Program-made: the position numbers and the translations under genes
Source: Solirubrobacter deserti
Lineage (GTDB): Bacteria; Actinomycetota; Thermoleophilia; Solirubrobacterales; Solirubrobacteraceae
Direction of reading: 5' to 3'
Assembly: GCF_027587175.1 (NCBI RefSeq)
Contig: NZ_JAPCID010000071.1
Span: 1 to 35,598, forward strand
DNA length: 35,598 nucleotides
Shown: piece after piece, positions 1-8,997 of the stretch
Layout of the letters: the number at the start of each line of letters is the position of its first letter
Numbering within the stretch: position 1 is the first letter of the stretch
Notes under the pieces: generated by a model
What the model was told of the DNA's origin: nothing
The model's input: only the letters and a program-made list of their open reading frames with translations
Databases searched by the model: none

Positions 1-1008
<1,008 letters not shown>

Positions 1009-1012
<4 letters not shown>

Positions 1013-1578
1013 GCCGCGTGCCGCTCCGCCATCCACTTCACGAAGGCGACGTCCGCCTGCGCGACCTCGACCACCTGCGTCCCGCGCACGAGCACGCCGA
1101 CCCCGTGCTCATCGTCGATCGGGCTCGCGAACGAGAAGCCGACGAACGGCCCGCCGTCCAGCGGATGCACGTACACGTTCCCGAGGGCGAGGACGTGGCG
1201 CAGCTCCTCCGGGCGCGTGATGACCGGGAGCTCGTCCGCGAGCTCGCCGTCCGTCGCCGCGAGCGCCTCCTCACGCAGCGCGGGGTACTCCGCCAGCACG
1301 GCCGCCATGACGGCGTCGAACAGCTCGCGCTCGTGGTCGGCGACCCACTGCACCCGGGCGATCTCCTCCGGCTCGAGCGGCGCTTGCGAGCGACCCTCGG
1401 GCGCGTAGCCGACGAGCATCCCGGCCGCCTCCCAGCTGGTCATCGGAAGCCGCGTGGTCCACATGCCGTAGTCGATCACGAAGTCGTCCGCGGTGAGCGC
1501 CGCCGGGTCGCGCGCGATCGGCGGGGTCCTCTCCACCAGAGGCTCGGGCTCATGTCGGCGGCGGCGCCAGAAAGGCAT
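1009..1578 (-). CDS. Conserved-looking hypothetical protein, coupled to the kinase gene
   Basis: 189 aa, ATG start. The N-terminus is strongly basic (WRRRRHEPEP); the rest is acidic and looks globular. It has no signal peptide or membrane segment. The middle (about 40-110) carries WEAAGMLVGYAPEG and a helix-rich DHERELFDAVMAAVLAEYP segment. The C-terminal part (about 125-185) is beta-rich with GPFVGFSFASPIDDEHG. The arrangement faintly resembles DUF6985/DUF2004-type domains seen in immunity-like proteins, but I cannot confirm this by eye. Its TGA overlaps the ATG of the Ser/Thr kinase gene by 3 nt, so it is likely made in fixed ratio with the kinase and could be its substrate or regulator. 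That role is inferred from position only. Confidence 0.8.
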
Positions 1579-1594
1579 AAGCGGTGCCGATGCT

Positions 1595-1623
1595 ACCCGG
1601 GCCGGCGCGACACCGGCCCGGGT
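1595..1623 (-). terminator. Strong hairpin downstream of the M36 peptidase gene
   Basis: A perfect inverted repeat with 11-bp arms (ACCCGGGCCGG at 1595-1605, CCGGCCCGGGT at 1613-1623) and a 7-nt loop. It begins 13 bases past the peptidase stop and ends before the next gene starts at 1578. There is no T-tract, as is common in very GC-rich genomes. It is probably a terminator or mRNA-end stabiliser for the peptidase transcript. Confidence 0.7.
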
Positions 1624-1635
1624 TCCAACATCGCT

Positions 1636-4380
1636 TTACGTGAAGCGGTAGTACGTGCGGAACTGCGCGCCCGTGCGTGCCACCGTCGCGACGACCTCGC
1701 GGCAGGTCCCGGCCCATGCGGCGTCGGTGCGCCACGGGAACGTGTACTGGCCGCGGTCGTTGACCCGCAGCTCACCCACCAACGGGATCGGGAACGGACG
1801 CGGGGTGATCGTGGTCTGACCCGGCGTCACCGTCTGCAGCGTCGTGCAGTCGACCTGACGTGAGTACGGCGAGCCCTTCGCGAACACGTCGAGCTCGCGG
1901 TAGCCGTCCGCGGTGAACCGCAGCTGCACTCGGTCGCCCGCCGCCACGGTGTTGATCGCCGGCTCGGGCGTCACCCCCTGGAACGCGCGCCGGCAGTTCG
2001 GGTGCGTGTCGAACGCCTCCGTGTTGTCGTTGCGGTCGGCGGACAGGCCCTGGACGGCGCTGTAGCCGAGCCCGCGGCGCGCGAACGAGGCCCACAGCGT
2101 GCACGTGTCGGCGCCACCGCTGCGTTCCTGGGCGGCCGCGATGATCGCCGAGCGCGCCGCGACCAGGCCGGGGAAGCAGCCCTGGAACTTCAGGCCGTCC
2201 ATGACGTACTGGATCGCGCGCAGGTTGCCGCCGCTGTTCCAGGCGCCATAGACGTTCGGGTTGAACCCGTACTTGTCGACGAGGTCCCACGTCATGTCGT
2301 ACAGGACCGCCGCCCAGCCGTGGCCGAGGCCGTGGGGGAGCGCCAACGTCGTCCCGTTCAGCCAGCCGCCCGTCTTGATCGAGTCGTAGGTGAACGGCTG
2401 GATCTCCATGTTGCGCGAGTACGGACGCGGGCGGATGCCCGGGCCGCCGCGGTTGGGCTGGAACAGCGCGTACGCGCCCATGCCGCGCGGGCCGTCCGGG
2501 TTGTCCTTGGTGACGTCCATCAGCAGCGAGATCGCGAGATAGTCGCTCCAGCCCTCGCCGGCCTGCTCCTGGCCGCCCAGGCAGTTGATGCCGGGGCCGC
2601 CGGTGAGGCGGTTCGAGACGCCGTGGCCGTACTCATGGATGATGATCCCGTTCTCCAGGTCGCCGTCGCGGATGCCCGGGTGCTCGGCGCGCTTGTGCAG
2701 GTTCGCCCGCGGCGCCGGGCCGGCGGCGATCAGGCCCTTGATCGCGGCGCCGTCGGCCTGCGAGACCGCGACCGCCGGGATCACCGGCGCGATGTCGATC
2801 ATCGAGCCGGTCAGCACCGGCGGGGCGCCCTCGGCGTTGTGCGCGACCACGACGGCGTCGGCGCCGAGCGACTGCGCCACCAGCACGCGCTGCAGGTACG
2901 TGCACGCCTCGGTGCCGCCGTCGACCACCGCGATGAACCGCCGCGCGGGCCGCGAGGCGGGATAGGCGGCGTCGTTGCAGCCGTTGCCGGCGTAGACGAG
3001 CGTGCGGTTCGCCAGGCCCTCGTTGGTCGGAGCCGGCGTGAAGCGCGACCAGCCGGCCTGGTAGACGGCGCCGCCGCGGCCCCGGATCGTGAGCGCGTTC
3101 GGCAGCCCGAACGTGGTCGTGGAGCCCGGCCACACGTACATCTGCATGCGCGGGGTGCCGCCGTCCTGCGCCGGGGTGCCGAAGTTGGCGTTGTTGACGC
3201 CGTTGCCGTCCTGGGCCTCAGCGCGGACGTAGTCGCCCTCGCCGCCGCCGCGGTTGTAGTTGTTGGCCTGGAAGTTGCCCGCCACCTCGTCGAACCCGAA
3301 CCGGTGGAGGACATCGTGGATCATGTTGTTGTTGTAAAAGAGGTTCGTCACCGCGGCTTCGCGGTAGTTCTGGGCGTGCTCGTCGAGCTCCGCCGGGAAG
3401 TCGAACCGCAGCGCCGCGCCGCCGCGCGGGCTCGAGTTGTAGTCGGGCGCGTTGTTGGCGTCCTGGTCCAGGTACGCGTGGACGTTGTTGCCCTGCGTGG
3501 TCGCGAAGTCCGCGCCGGCGACGCCGTTGACGTCATGCCAGCCGTACGGCGAGCCCGGCGTGTCCGCGGGGTTGCCGATCAGCGAGCGGACGGCGTCGTT
3601 CGGGCTCTCCGCCGGCCACGCGATCACGCGGTAGGCCGAGCCGTCGTTGACCGGCGTCGGCGACGCGAGGGTGAACGTGGTCTGGAAGGCCTTGGCGAGC
3701 TTGGGCGCCTCGGCCTCCGCCTCACCGCCGAGCCGCTGCTCGAGCTGGTCGAGGTCGTCGTGATCGACCCAGTCGTCGCGCGCGAGCTCCTCGCCGGTGC
3801 GCGCGTCGATCGTGACGTTCCACAGGTGCGAGTCGGTCGCGTCGTCGATGGTCACCTGGTAGGCGAGCCGCAGCGCGTTGCCGTCGTGGTGCCAGAGGAG
3901 CTTGGCGCCGATCGGGACTGACGAGATGCCGCCGTCGGTCAGCGTCGTCTCGGCGCCACGGCGGCTCGTCACGCGCAGCCGCTCGGGATCTTCGAGGCCG
4001 AGCTCGTCGGCCGCGGACTCGACCGCGCCGACCGCGTCGAGCGTCGCCGCGGTGGAGGCGGGCGGAGCCACCTTCAGCAGCCGGCCGGCCGCGTACTTGA
4101 CCTGCTTGTCGGCGCCGACGTTGACGGTCACGTGACCGCCCGCGACGTCCAGCTGGTTGTAGCGCTGATTGAGATTGACGTGCGTCACGCCCGTCGACGC
4201 CGTCACGTAGATGCTCGTCGGCGTCGTGTCGGCGACGTCCGCGGCCGTCACCCCGAACTGCGCCGCGTTCTGCTTCAGGTACTCGCGCGCGATCGCGAGC
4301 GGCTCCTGCGCCGACGCGGTCGCCGGTGCCGCCAGCACGGCAGCGACGACCAACGCGGGCACAGGCCCGCGAAGCTTCAA
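1636..4380 (-). CDS. Secreted M36 (fungalysin-type) zinc metallopeptidase
   Basis: 914 aa if it starts at TTG 4380. I chose this start because a GGGGAAGG-type ribosome site lies about 7 nt upstream and the protein then opens with a clean signal peptide (MKLRGPVPALVV..., cleavage near ATASA-Q). A longer GTG start at 4416 would put charged residues before it and bury the ribosome site. Order of parts: signal peptide; N-terminal FTP/PepSY-type propeptide (about 25-200); catalytic domain with an inserted PA-like segment (about 455-560); the zinc site HEYGH (His582, Glu583, His586) with third ligand Glu609 in EGWSD; and a C-terminal beta-rich tail. M36 enzymes are made as zymogens and digest extracellular protein. 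It appears monocistronic, ended by the hairpin at 1595-1623. Confidence 0.93.
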   Translation of the reverse strand: MKLRGPVPALVVAAVLAAPATASAQEPLAIAREYLKQNAAQFGVTAADVADTTPTSIYVTASTGVTHVNLNQRYNQLDVAGGHVTVNVGADKQVKYAAGRLLKVAPPASTAATLDAVGAVESAADELGLEDPERLRVTSRRGAETTLTDGGISSVPIGAKLLWHHDGNALRLAYQVTIDDATDSHLWNVTIDARTGEELARDDWVDHDDLDQLEQRLGGEAEAEAPKLAKAFQTTFTLASPTPVNDGSAYRVIAWPAESPNDAVRSLIGNPADTPGSPYGWHDVNGVAGADFATTQGNNVHAYLDQDANNAPDYNSSPRGGAALRFDFPAELDEHAQNYREAAVTNLFYNNNMIHDVLHRFGFDEVAGNFQANNYNRGGGEGDYVRAEAQDGNGVNNANFGTPAQDGGTPRMQMYVWPGSTTTFGLPNALTIRGRGGAVYQAGWSRFTPAPTNEGLANRTLVYAGNGCNDAAYPASRPARRFIAVVDGGTEACTYLQRVLVAQSLGADAVVVAHNAEGAPPVLTGSMIDIAPVIPAVAVSQADGAAIKGLIAAGPAPRANLHKRAEHPGIRDGDLENGIIIHEYGHGVSNRLTGGPGINCLGGQEQAGEGWSDYLAISLLMDVTKDNPDGPRGMGAYALFQPNRGGPGIRPRPYSRNMEIQPFTYDSIKTGGWLNGTTLALPHGLGHGWAAVLYDMTWDLVDKYGFNPNVYGAWNSGGNLRAIQYVMDGLKFQGCFPGLVAARSAIIAAAQERSGGADTCTLWASFARRGLGYSAVQGLSADRNDNTEAFDTHPNCRRAFQGVTPEPAINTVAAGDRVQLRFTADGYRELDVFAKGSPYSRQVDCTTLQTVTPGQTTITPRPFPIPLVGELRVNDRGQYTFPWRTDAAWAGTCREVVATVARTGAQFRTYYRFT

Positions 4381-4407
4381 GGACAACCCTTCCCCCCTTC
4401 GATTGTC

Positions 4408-4429
4408 CCGGGCCACCCCATTGGCCCGG
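4408..4429 (-). promoter_or_regulatory. Hairpin in the leader of the M36 peptidase gene
   Basis: A 7-bp perfect inverted repeat (CCGGGCC at 4408-4414, GGCCCGG at 4423-4429) with an 8-nt loop, just upstream of the ribosome site of the TTG start. It would form in the untranslated leader and could affect stability or initiation. The function is inferred only from position. Confidence 0.35.
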
Positions 4430-4488
4430 TTCCCGCTCTGCCGCGGCGACGTTAGGGGTTCGCGCCGTTCATCACAAACTCATAGGCG

Positions 4489-4504
4489 TTGAGGTCTATC
4501 AACA
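4489..4504. promoter_or_regulatory. Palindromic site in the AT-rich stretch upstream of the M36 gene
   Basis: GTTGA and TCAAC flank six bases, inside the only clearly AT-rich stretch nearby (about 4465-4520). That stretch must hold the peptidase promoter. TTGACC and TTGATA hexamers on the minus strand could be -35 elements, but no well-spaced -10 stands out. The 16-bp site is a candidate operator. Confidence 0.3.
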
Positions 4505-4512
4505 CTCATTGG

Positions 4513-4983
4513 TCAATCTTCCAGTGTCTTCTCGAACCAGCGGTCGGCGTACTCGTCGTCGTTGAACGGGTCGACGTCGACGAAGCCCTCGGCGAGGTAG
4601 AGCGCCTGCGCCTCCACCAGGTCCTCGCGCGTGTCCAGGCGCAGCCGCTTGAGGCCGTGCGCGCGGGCCGCGTCCTCGACGGCGCGCACGAGCCGCCGCC
4701 CGCCTCCGCGCCGCCGGAACGGGGCGGCGACGTACATGCGCGTGAGCGCGCCATCGGGGCGCAGGCCGGCGCAGCCCGCGGGCTCACCGTTCCAGCGCGC
4801 GACGAAGAACGCGGCGAGGCCCTCCGTGCGGTCCTCCTCCATCGCCTCGTCGACCTCGCGCGGGTCGATCGGACGCCGGTGGTAGCGCTCGACGATGTCG
4901 GCAAAGTACGCACGCAGCAGCGCCTCGGCCACCGGGCTGTCCAACGGTTCGGGCTGCACGCTCCACACGGCGGTTAGCCCCAC
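4513..4983 (-). CDS. GNAT family N-acetyltransferase
   Basis: 156 aa from GTG 4983. The frame stays open further upstream, but that part would run into the divergent gene at 5021 and reads as non-coding. The acetyl-CoA signature (motif A) is MYVAAPFRRRGGGRRLV (about residues 82-98), preceded by GCAGLRPDGALTRM and followed by LKRLRLDT and the ALYLAEGF motif B region. GNAT enzymes move an acetyl group from acetyl-CoA to an amine; the substrate here cannot be told. It is divergent from the small secreted-protein gene, with only 37 bp between starts, and lies upstream of the M36 peptidase on the same strand, though about 130 bp of AT-rich DNA separates them. Confidence 0.85.
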   Translation of the reverse strand: MGLTAVWSVQPEPLDSPVAEALLRAYFADIVERYHRRPIDPREVDEAMEEDRTEGLAAFFVARWNGEPAGCAGLRPDGALTRMYVAAPFRRRGGGRRLVRAVEDAARAHGLKRLRLDTREDLVEAQALYLAEGFVDVDPFNDDEYADRWFEKTLED

Positions 4984-5020
4984 TTTACGTACCTGAGCAT
5001 CCCGGGTAGGTTCGGTAACC

Positions 5021-5443
5021 GTGCGACGTCCCGTCACCGCTTTGATCGCGCTCGGCGCGGCGTTCGGCATCGGAGCCACCGCGCTCGCCCAGAGCGGCGA
5101 CGACCGGCTGTCGATCGACCTGCAGAACGGCTGCCTCAATCACGCGCGGGTCACGATGCTGATCGAGCCGCCGTCCGGCAAGTCGATTGACGCGTTGAGC
5201 GTGTACGCGAACGGTCGCGAGGTCCTGGACCTGACCGGCCTGAGCGGCGACGCGCGGATGACCGTCCGCCTCACGTCCCCGCGGGGCCGCGTGACGGTGC
5301 GCGGCGAGCTGGCCGGCGGCGAGAACTTCTCCCGCTCGCGTGACTACCGCCCGTGCGCGCCGGCCCCGCCGCCGCGCCCCGCCCCCCAGCGCACGACCCG
5401 GCCGGAGCCGGAGCCGACGCTGAGCGGCGGCGGCGAGGGCTAG
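5021..5443 (+). CDS. Small secreted protein of unknown function
   Basis: 140 aa from GTG. It has a typical signal peptide (MRRPVTALIALGAAFG..., probable cleavage near ATALAQ-SGDD), a core of about 75 residues predicted mostly beta, then a Pro/Arg-rich tail (PAPPPRPAPQ) ending in SGGGEG. There are two cysteines, one near the start of the core (NGCLNHARV) and one near its end (YRPCAP), so a single disulfide tying the domain together is possible. The core may be a beta-sandwich, with ALSVYANGREVLDLTGL and MTVRLTSPRGRVTVRGE as strands. I do not recognise the family. Confidence 0.8.
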   Translation: MRRPVTALIALGAAFGIGATALAQSGDDRLSIDLQNGCLNHARVTMLIEPPSGKSIDALSVYANGREVLDLTGLSGDARMTVRLTSPRGRVTVRGELAGGENFSRSRDYRPCAPAPPPRPAPQRTTRPEPEPTLSGGGEG

Positions 5444-5446
5444 GCC

Positions 5447-5467
5447 GCATCGCCCAGAGGGCGATGC
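5447..5467. terminator. Hairpin terminator after the small secreted-protein gene
   Basis: A perfect 9-bp stem (GCATCGCCC / GGGCGATGC) with a 3-nt AGA loop, starting 4 nt after the stop at 5443 and followed by TTC. The position between convergent genes and the tight loop make it a likely terminator for the plus-strand gene. Confidence 0.65.
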
Positions 5468-5471
5468 TTCG

Positions 5472-5518
5472 GCGAGTTCGCCGAGCGCCGCCAGGGTGCG
5501 GCCGGCGGGCGAACTCGC
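5472..5518. terminator. Second, longer inverted repeat between convergent genes
   Basis: 11-bp perfect arms (GCGAGTTCGCC at 5472-5482, GGCGAACTCGC at 5508-5518) with a 25-nt GC-rich loop. The right arm ends on the first base of the amidohydrolase stop. It probably serves as terminator for the minus-strand gene. Confidence 0.5.
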
Positions 5519-6684
5519 TAGGCGGGGCTGTCCGCCTCGTCGCGCGTCGGCGGCGGGACGTGGAACTCGTCGGGCAGCGGCACCGTCGGCGTGCGCGCGA
5601 CCGTCAGCGCGGCGATCAGCAGGCGCGCCGCGAGCGGGAACACGCGGCCGGGCGGCGGCGGCGCGAGGTGCTCGTAGTAGAGCTCCAGCAGCTGCTCGGT
5701 GGCGCCGCAGACGTCGGCGTGCGGCGCGTCGTCGCCGACCGCGCAGGAAAGCCGCGCGAGCGCGATCGACTCGTCGGGGTCCCCGCCGCCGAACGCGCGG
5801 CCCATCGCGCTGATCAGGTGCGTGACGACGCGGTCGAGCAGCGGGTGCAGCGCCGGCTCCACCGCGCCCGGCGCCTCGCCGACCCAGGCCGGGTCCTCGC
5901 CGGCGACGAGCCGCGCGATCTGGCCGCCCATGATCGAGCGCAGCGCCTCGTCGCCGACGCCCGCCTGCAGCGCGCAGCGCGCGTGGGTGAAGGCGGACGT
6001 CACCGGCATCCCGTAGGGCGAGTCGCTGGCCCACACGATCTGCGAGGGCGCGACCAGCGAGAACAGCGCGATCAGATCCGCCGGGTTCCACCACGCGGTG
6101 TCGATGAAGATGTTCGGGTGGTCGCCCAGCACGTGCCACATCCACGCCAGGTCGGAGATCGCGGCGTGGGCGAGGATGAAGCGCGCGTCCGGGAACTCGG
6201 CCGACAGCTTCACCGTGTTCTGGCCCAGGGCCGGGATGCCGCGGCCGGCGTGGATGAGGATCGGGACGCGCCGCTCGTGCGCGACCGCGACGATCTCCCG
6301 TACGCCCGGCTCGTCCATCCCGAACTGCTCCGCGCGCGGGTGCAGCTTGATGCCGACGGCGCCGGCGTCCAGGCAGCGACGCGCCTCCGTGGCGGGTGAG
6401 TCGCGCGGGTCCAGCCGGCAGAAGGCGACCAGCCGGTCGGACGCGGCGGCGGACGCGATCGCGAAGTCGTTCGGGCCCGGGTAGCCGCCGGGCTCGTGCA
6501 TCGGGAACACGACGGCGCGCGCGTCGGCGCGCGTCATCACGTCGACGAGCTCCTCCGGCGTCTGCTTGAAGCCGTCCGGGTCGTTCTGCCCGATGTGGGT
6601 GTGGGCGTCGTAGAGGTCCAGCGGCCCGTGGGCGGCCTGGATGCTGTCCCACCAGGGGCGCAGGATCGCGTCGATGTCCAGCAT
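5518..6684 (-). CDS. Amidohydrolase-2 family metal-dependent hydrolase
   Basis: 388 aa, ATG start. A TIM-barrel amidohydrolase of the PF04909 type (amidohydrolase_2). The metal motif on strand 1 is DAHTH (His28, His30), with later ligands in LIHAGRG and ILAHAAISD and the conserved Asp in WASDSPYGMP. GIKLHP supplies a strand-3 motif. The family includes decarboxylases of aromatic acids and lactone hydrolases; the substrate is unknown. The last 150 or so residues (after LVAGEDPAWVG) are not part of the usual barrel and form an alpha-rich tail, longer than most relatives. It is convergent with the small secreted-protein gene and divergent from the 87-aa gene, so probably transcribed alone. Confidence 0.87.
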   Translation of the reverse strand: MLDIDAILRPWWDSIQAAHGPLDLYDAHTHIGQNDPDGFKQTPEELVDVMTRADARAVVFPMHEPGGYPGPNDFAIASAAASDRLVAFCRLDPRDSPATEARRCLDAGAVGIKLHPRAEQFGMDEPGVREIVAVAHERRVPILIHAGRGIPALGQNTVKLSAEFPDARFILAHAAISDLAWMWHVLGDHPNIFIDTAWWNPADLIALFSLVAPSQIVWASDSPYGMPVTSAFTHARCALQAGVGDEALRSIMGGQIARLVAGEDPAWVGEAPGAVEPALHPLLDRVVTHLISAMGRAFGGGDPDESIALARLSCAVGDDAPHADVCGATEQLLELYYEHLAPPPPGRVFPLAARLLIAALTVARTPTVPLPDEFHVPPPTRDEADSPA

Positions 6685-6735
6685 GGGTTCGCAACCCTAC
6701 AGACGCGCTTGTCCCGGCCCTGCATACTGGGGGCC

Positions 6736-6999
6736 ATGCAGTTCCGCCCGCAGCGCGTGCGCATCGAGACGGTCCGCCACGAGATCGAGGCGACGCTGCA
6801 ACTGCCGGTGGACGGCTTCCGTTCGCGCCTGACGGACTTCCTCAACGCCCTGTCGGAGGACTTCCTCGCGCTCACCGACGTGGAGGTCGCCTGGCTCGAC
6901 GGCGCGCGCGAGCCCGAGCATCACGAGTACCTCGCGCTCGCGAGCCGGCACGTGGTGCTCGTGGTGGAGCTCAGCTCAGCGCCGACGCCATCCGGCTGA
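6736..6999 (+). CDS. Small conserved-looking hypothetical protein
   Basis: 87 aa from ATG 6736, preceded by a GGGGG run 4 nt upstream. The sequence reads as one small alpha/beta domain: RVRIETVRHEIEATLQLP, then DGFRSRLTDFLNALSEDFLALTDVEVAWL, and a final beta strand SRHVVLVVEL. This resembles short actinobacterial proteins with an RIEG.L.LP...RLSD.LN.....F..LTDVE pattern (DUF6812-like, from memory and unverified). Its last 29 bases overlap, tail to tail, with the 3' end of the aminotransferase gene on the other strand. Confidence 0.72.
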   Translation: MQFRPQRVRIETVRHEIEATLQLPVDGFRSRLTDFLNALSEDFLALTDVEVAWLDGAREPEHHEYLALASRHVVLVVELSSAPTPSG

Positions 7000-8035
7000 C
7001 GGCCTCGCGCACGAGCTCGGGCCGCGTGCCCACGTTCAGCCTGGCGTAGCGGCCGTAGGCGGCGCCGAAGTCGCGGCCCGGGTTGAGCGCGACACGCCCG
7101 CGCTCGAGGAATACGTCGGCGGGGTGATCGATGTCGCACTCGAGCCAGGTGAGGAAGGAAGCCGCCGCCGGATAGGCCACGCGCACGCCGTCCGGCAGCA
7201 GCTCGGGCAGCGCGCGGTGGTTGGCGGCGATGGTCGCGAGCGTCTCATCCAGCCACTCGTCGCCTTCGTTGAACGCGGCCTGCGCGGCGATCACGCCCGC
7301 GTAGCCCGCGTGATCGGTCAGGTCCTCGGGGAGCGCGGAGGCGGCCTCGCCGACGACGAACCCGAGCTTCAAGCCCGGCACGTTGAACGCCTTCGAGGCG
7401 GACGTGAGCACGGCGCCGCCTTCGACCACGTGCTGCCACGGGACGAACTGCGCCCCGAACGTCAGCGGCGCATGGATCTCGTCGACGATCACGAGCGCGC
7501 CGTGCGCCTCGGCGACGGCGGCCACCGCCGCCAGCTCGTCCCGCGTGTACACGCGCCCGGACGGGTTGTGCGGCGAGCACAGCAGCAGCGCCTTCGCACC
7601 GGCTCCGAACGCGCGGTCCAGCCCGTCGACGTCCACGCCGAAGTCGGCCAGCAGCGGCACCTCGACCACCCGGCGACCGGTGTGCGGGATCTCCCGGTAG
7701 TACGGCGGGTACGCGGGCGGGTTGATGATCACCGCGTCATCAGGGCGGGTACGGGCGCGCAGCAGCTCCTGCAGGCCGACGGTCACGTCGGCGACGAGCG
7801 CGATGTACTGGCCCTCGAGGTCCCACCCGAGGCGGCGGTCGAAGAAGTAGTACATGGCCTCGATGAGCCCGTCGACGTTGCCGATGTAGCCGAGGTCGCC
7901 GCGCTCGATCGCCCGCACGAGTGCCTCCCGCACGGGCGGCGCCAGCTCGAAGTCCATCTCGGCGACGAACGCCGGCAGGACGTCAGGCGGGTACTTCGTC
8001 CACTTGTCGGACCCGCGTTCTAGGAGATCGTCCAC
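6971..8035 (-). CDS. PLP-dependent aminotransferase / C-S lyase, MalY-PatB type
   Basis: 354 aa from GTG 8035, which lies inside the end of korB (16-nt overlap). The fold-type I PLP enzyme opens with the MalY/PatB hallmark RGSDKWTKYPPDVLPAFVAE. The SPHNPSGRVYT motif, the DEIHAPL segment and the Schiff-base lysine Lys215 in SASKAFNVPGLK are all present. A C-terminal RLNVGT...R supplies the carboxylate-binding arginine region. Relatives are cystathionine beta-lyases making homocysteine, or aminotransferases. At 354 residues it is somewhat shorter than the usual 385-400, with a short N-terminus. The overlap with korB points to co-transcription, but no metabolic link is obvious. Confidence 0.88.
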   Translation of the reverse strand: MDDLLERGSDKWTKYPPDVLPAFVAEMDFELAPPVREALVRAIERGDLGYIGNVDGLIEAMYYFFDRRLGWDLEGQYIALVADVTVGLQELLRARTRPDDAVIINPPAYPPYYREIPHTGRRVVEVPLLADFGVDVDGLDRAFGAGAKALLLCSPHNPSGRVYTRDELAAVAAVAEAHGALVIVDEIHAPLTFGAQFVPWQHVVEGGAVLTSASKAFNVPGLKLGFVVGEAASALPEDLTDHAGYAGVIAAQAAFNEGDEWLDETLATIAANHRALPELLPDGVRVAYPAAASFLTWLECDIDHPADVFLERGRVALNPGRDFGAAYGRYARLNVGTRPELVREAVSRMASALS

Positions 8036-8997
8036 GTGTCACCGGCGCGCATGAGAGCGTCCAGTGAAGCATCGTCGGCCGCGGCGCGCGCCGCGGCCAG
8101 CTGCCTGGCGAGGTCGCGGCCGCTCACCGGCCGCCGCACGTCGCGGAAGATCCCGATCGGCGTCGGACCGTCGGGCGAGGAGGACAGCCGCGAGAGCGCG
8201 AACGCGTACGACGGGTCCTCGCGGTGCGCGTCGTGGATCACCGGCTCGCCCTCGCCGCCGATCCGCAGCGCGCCTTCCGCGTCGCGCACGACGCCGCGGA
8301 TCGGCTCGCCGTGCTCGAGGTAGATCCGGTTCTCGGCACCGCGCTTCTTGTCGCGCAGCGCGTCGAACGCGCCGTCGTTGAACACGGGGCAGTTCTGGTA
8401 GATCTCGACCAGCGCCGCGCCCTCGTGGGCGGCGGCCGCGCGCAGCACCATCGGCAGGTGCTGCTTGTCGGTGTCGATCGTCCGCGCCACGAACGTGGCC
8501 TCGGCGCCCAGAGCGAGGCTGACGGGGTTGAACGGCCCGTCGATCGACCCGAACGGCGTCGACTTGGTCACCTTGCCGAGCTCGGAGGTCGGTGACGCCT
8601 GCCCCTTCGTCAGCCCGTAGATCTGGTTGTTGAACAGCAGGATCTTGATTGGCACGTTGCGCCGCAGCGCGTGGATGAGGTGGTTGCCGCCGATGCTCAG
8701 GGCGTCGCCGTCGCCGGTCACGACCCAGATCGACAGGTCGTCGCGCGCGGCCGCCAGCCCGGTCGCGAGCGCCGGCCCGCGCCCGTGGATGCCGTGCATC
8801 CCGTACGTGTCCATGTAGTAGGCGAAGCGCCCCGCACACCCGATCCCGGAGACGAACACGATCCGCTCCGGCGGGATGCCCAGCTCGGGGAAGAACGCCT
8901 GCACGGCCGCGAGCACGGCGTAGTCCCCGCAGCCCGGGCACCAGCGCGTCTCCTGGTCGGACTGGAAGTCCGCCTTCGTCAGCTCAGGTGCCGCCAT
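8020..8997 (-). CDS. korB: 2-oxoacid:ferredoxin oxidoreductase, beta subunit (2-oxoglutarate type)
   Basis: 325 aa from ATG 8997, overlapping the 3' end of korA by 19 nt. This subunit carries thiamine diphosphate and one 4Fe-4S cluster. Cluster cysteines are in RWCPGCGDY (Cys20, Cys23), GIGCAGR and YQNCPVFN. The TPP/Mg motif is VTGDGDALSIGGNHLIHA, followed by FNNQIYGLTKGQ. With KorA it catalyses oxidative decarboxylation of 2-oxoglutarate to succinyl-CoA, reducing ferredoxin. This route in actinobacteria substitutes for or complements 2-oxoglutarate dehydrogenase. Substrate is assigned by resemblance to the two-subunit KorAB type, not proven. Confidence 0.93.
   Translation of the reverse strand: MAAPELTKADFQSDQETRWCPGCGDYAVLAAVQAFFPELGIPPERIVFVSGIGCAGRFAYYMDTYGMHGIHGRGPALATGLAAARDDLSIWVVTGDGDALSIGGNHLIHALRRNVPIKILLFNNQIYGLTKGQASPTSELGKVTKSTPFGSIDGPFNPVSLALGAEATFVARTIDTDKQHLPMVLRAAAAHEGAALVEIYQNCPVFNDGAFDALRDKKRGAENRIYLEHGEPIRGVVRDAEGALRIGGEGEPVIHDAHREDPSYAFALSRLSSSPDGPTPIGIFRDVRRPVSGRDLARQLAAARAAADDASLDALMRAGDTWTIS

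Noticed and set aside
2002-3921. 639-codon plus-strand open frame
   Set aside because: It lies entirely antisense to the M36 peptidase gene, whose domains and zinc site are unmistakable. The frame translates to Arg/Val/Ala-rich low-complexity protein typical of high-GC shadow frames.
4985-6694. 569-codon minus-strand frame over the amidohydrolase and secreted-protein genes
   Set aside because: Shifted-frame shadow of the amidohydrolase, then antisense to the secreted protein; it is Arg/Ala-rich throughout.
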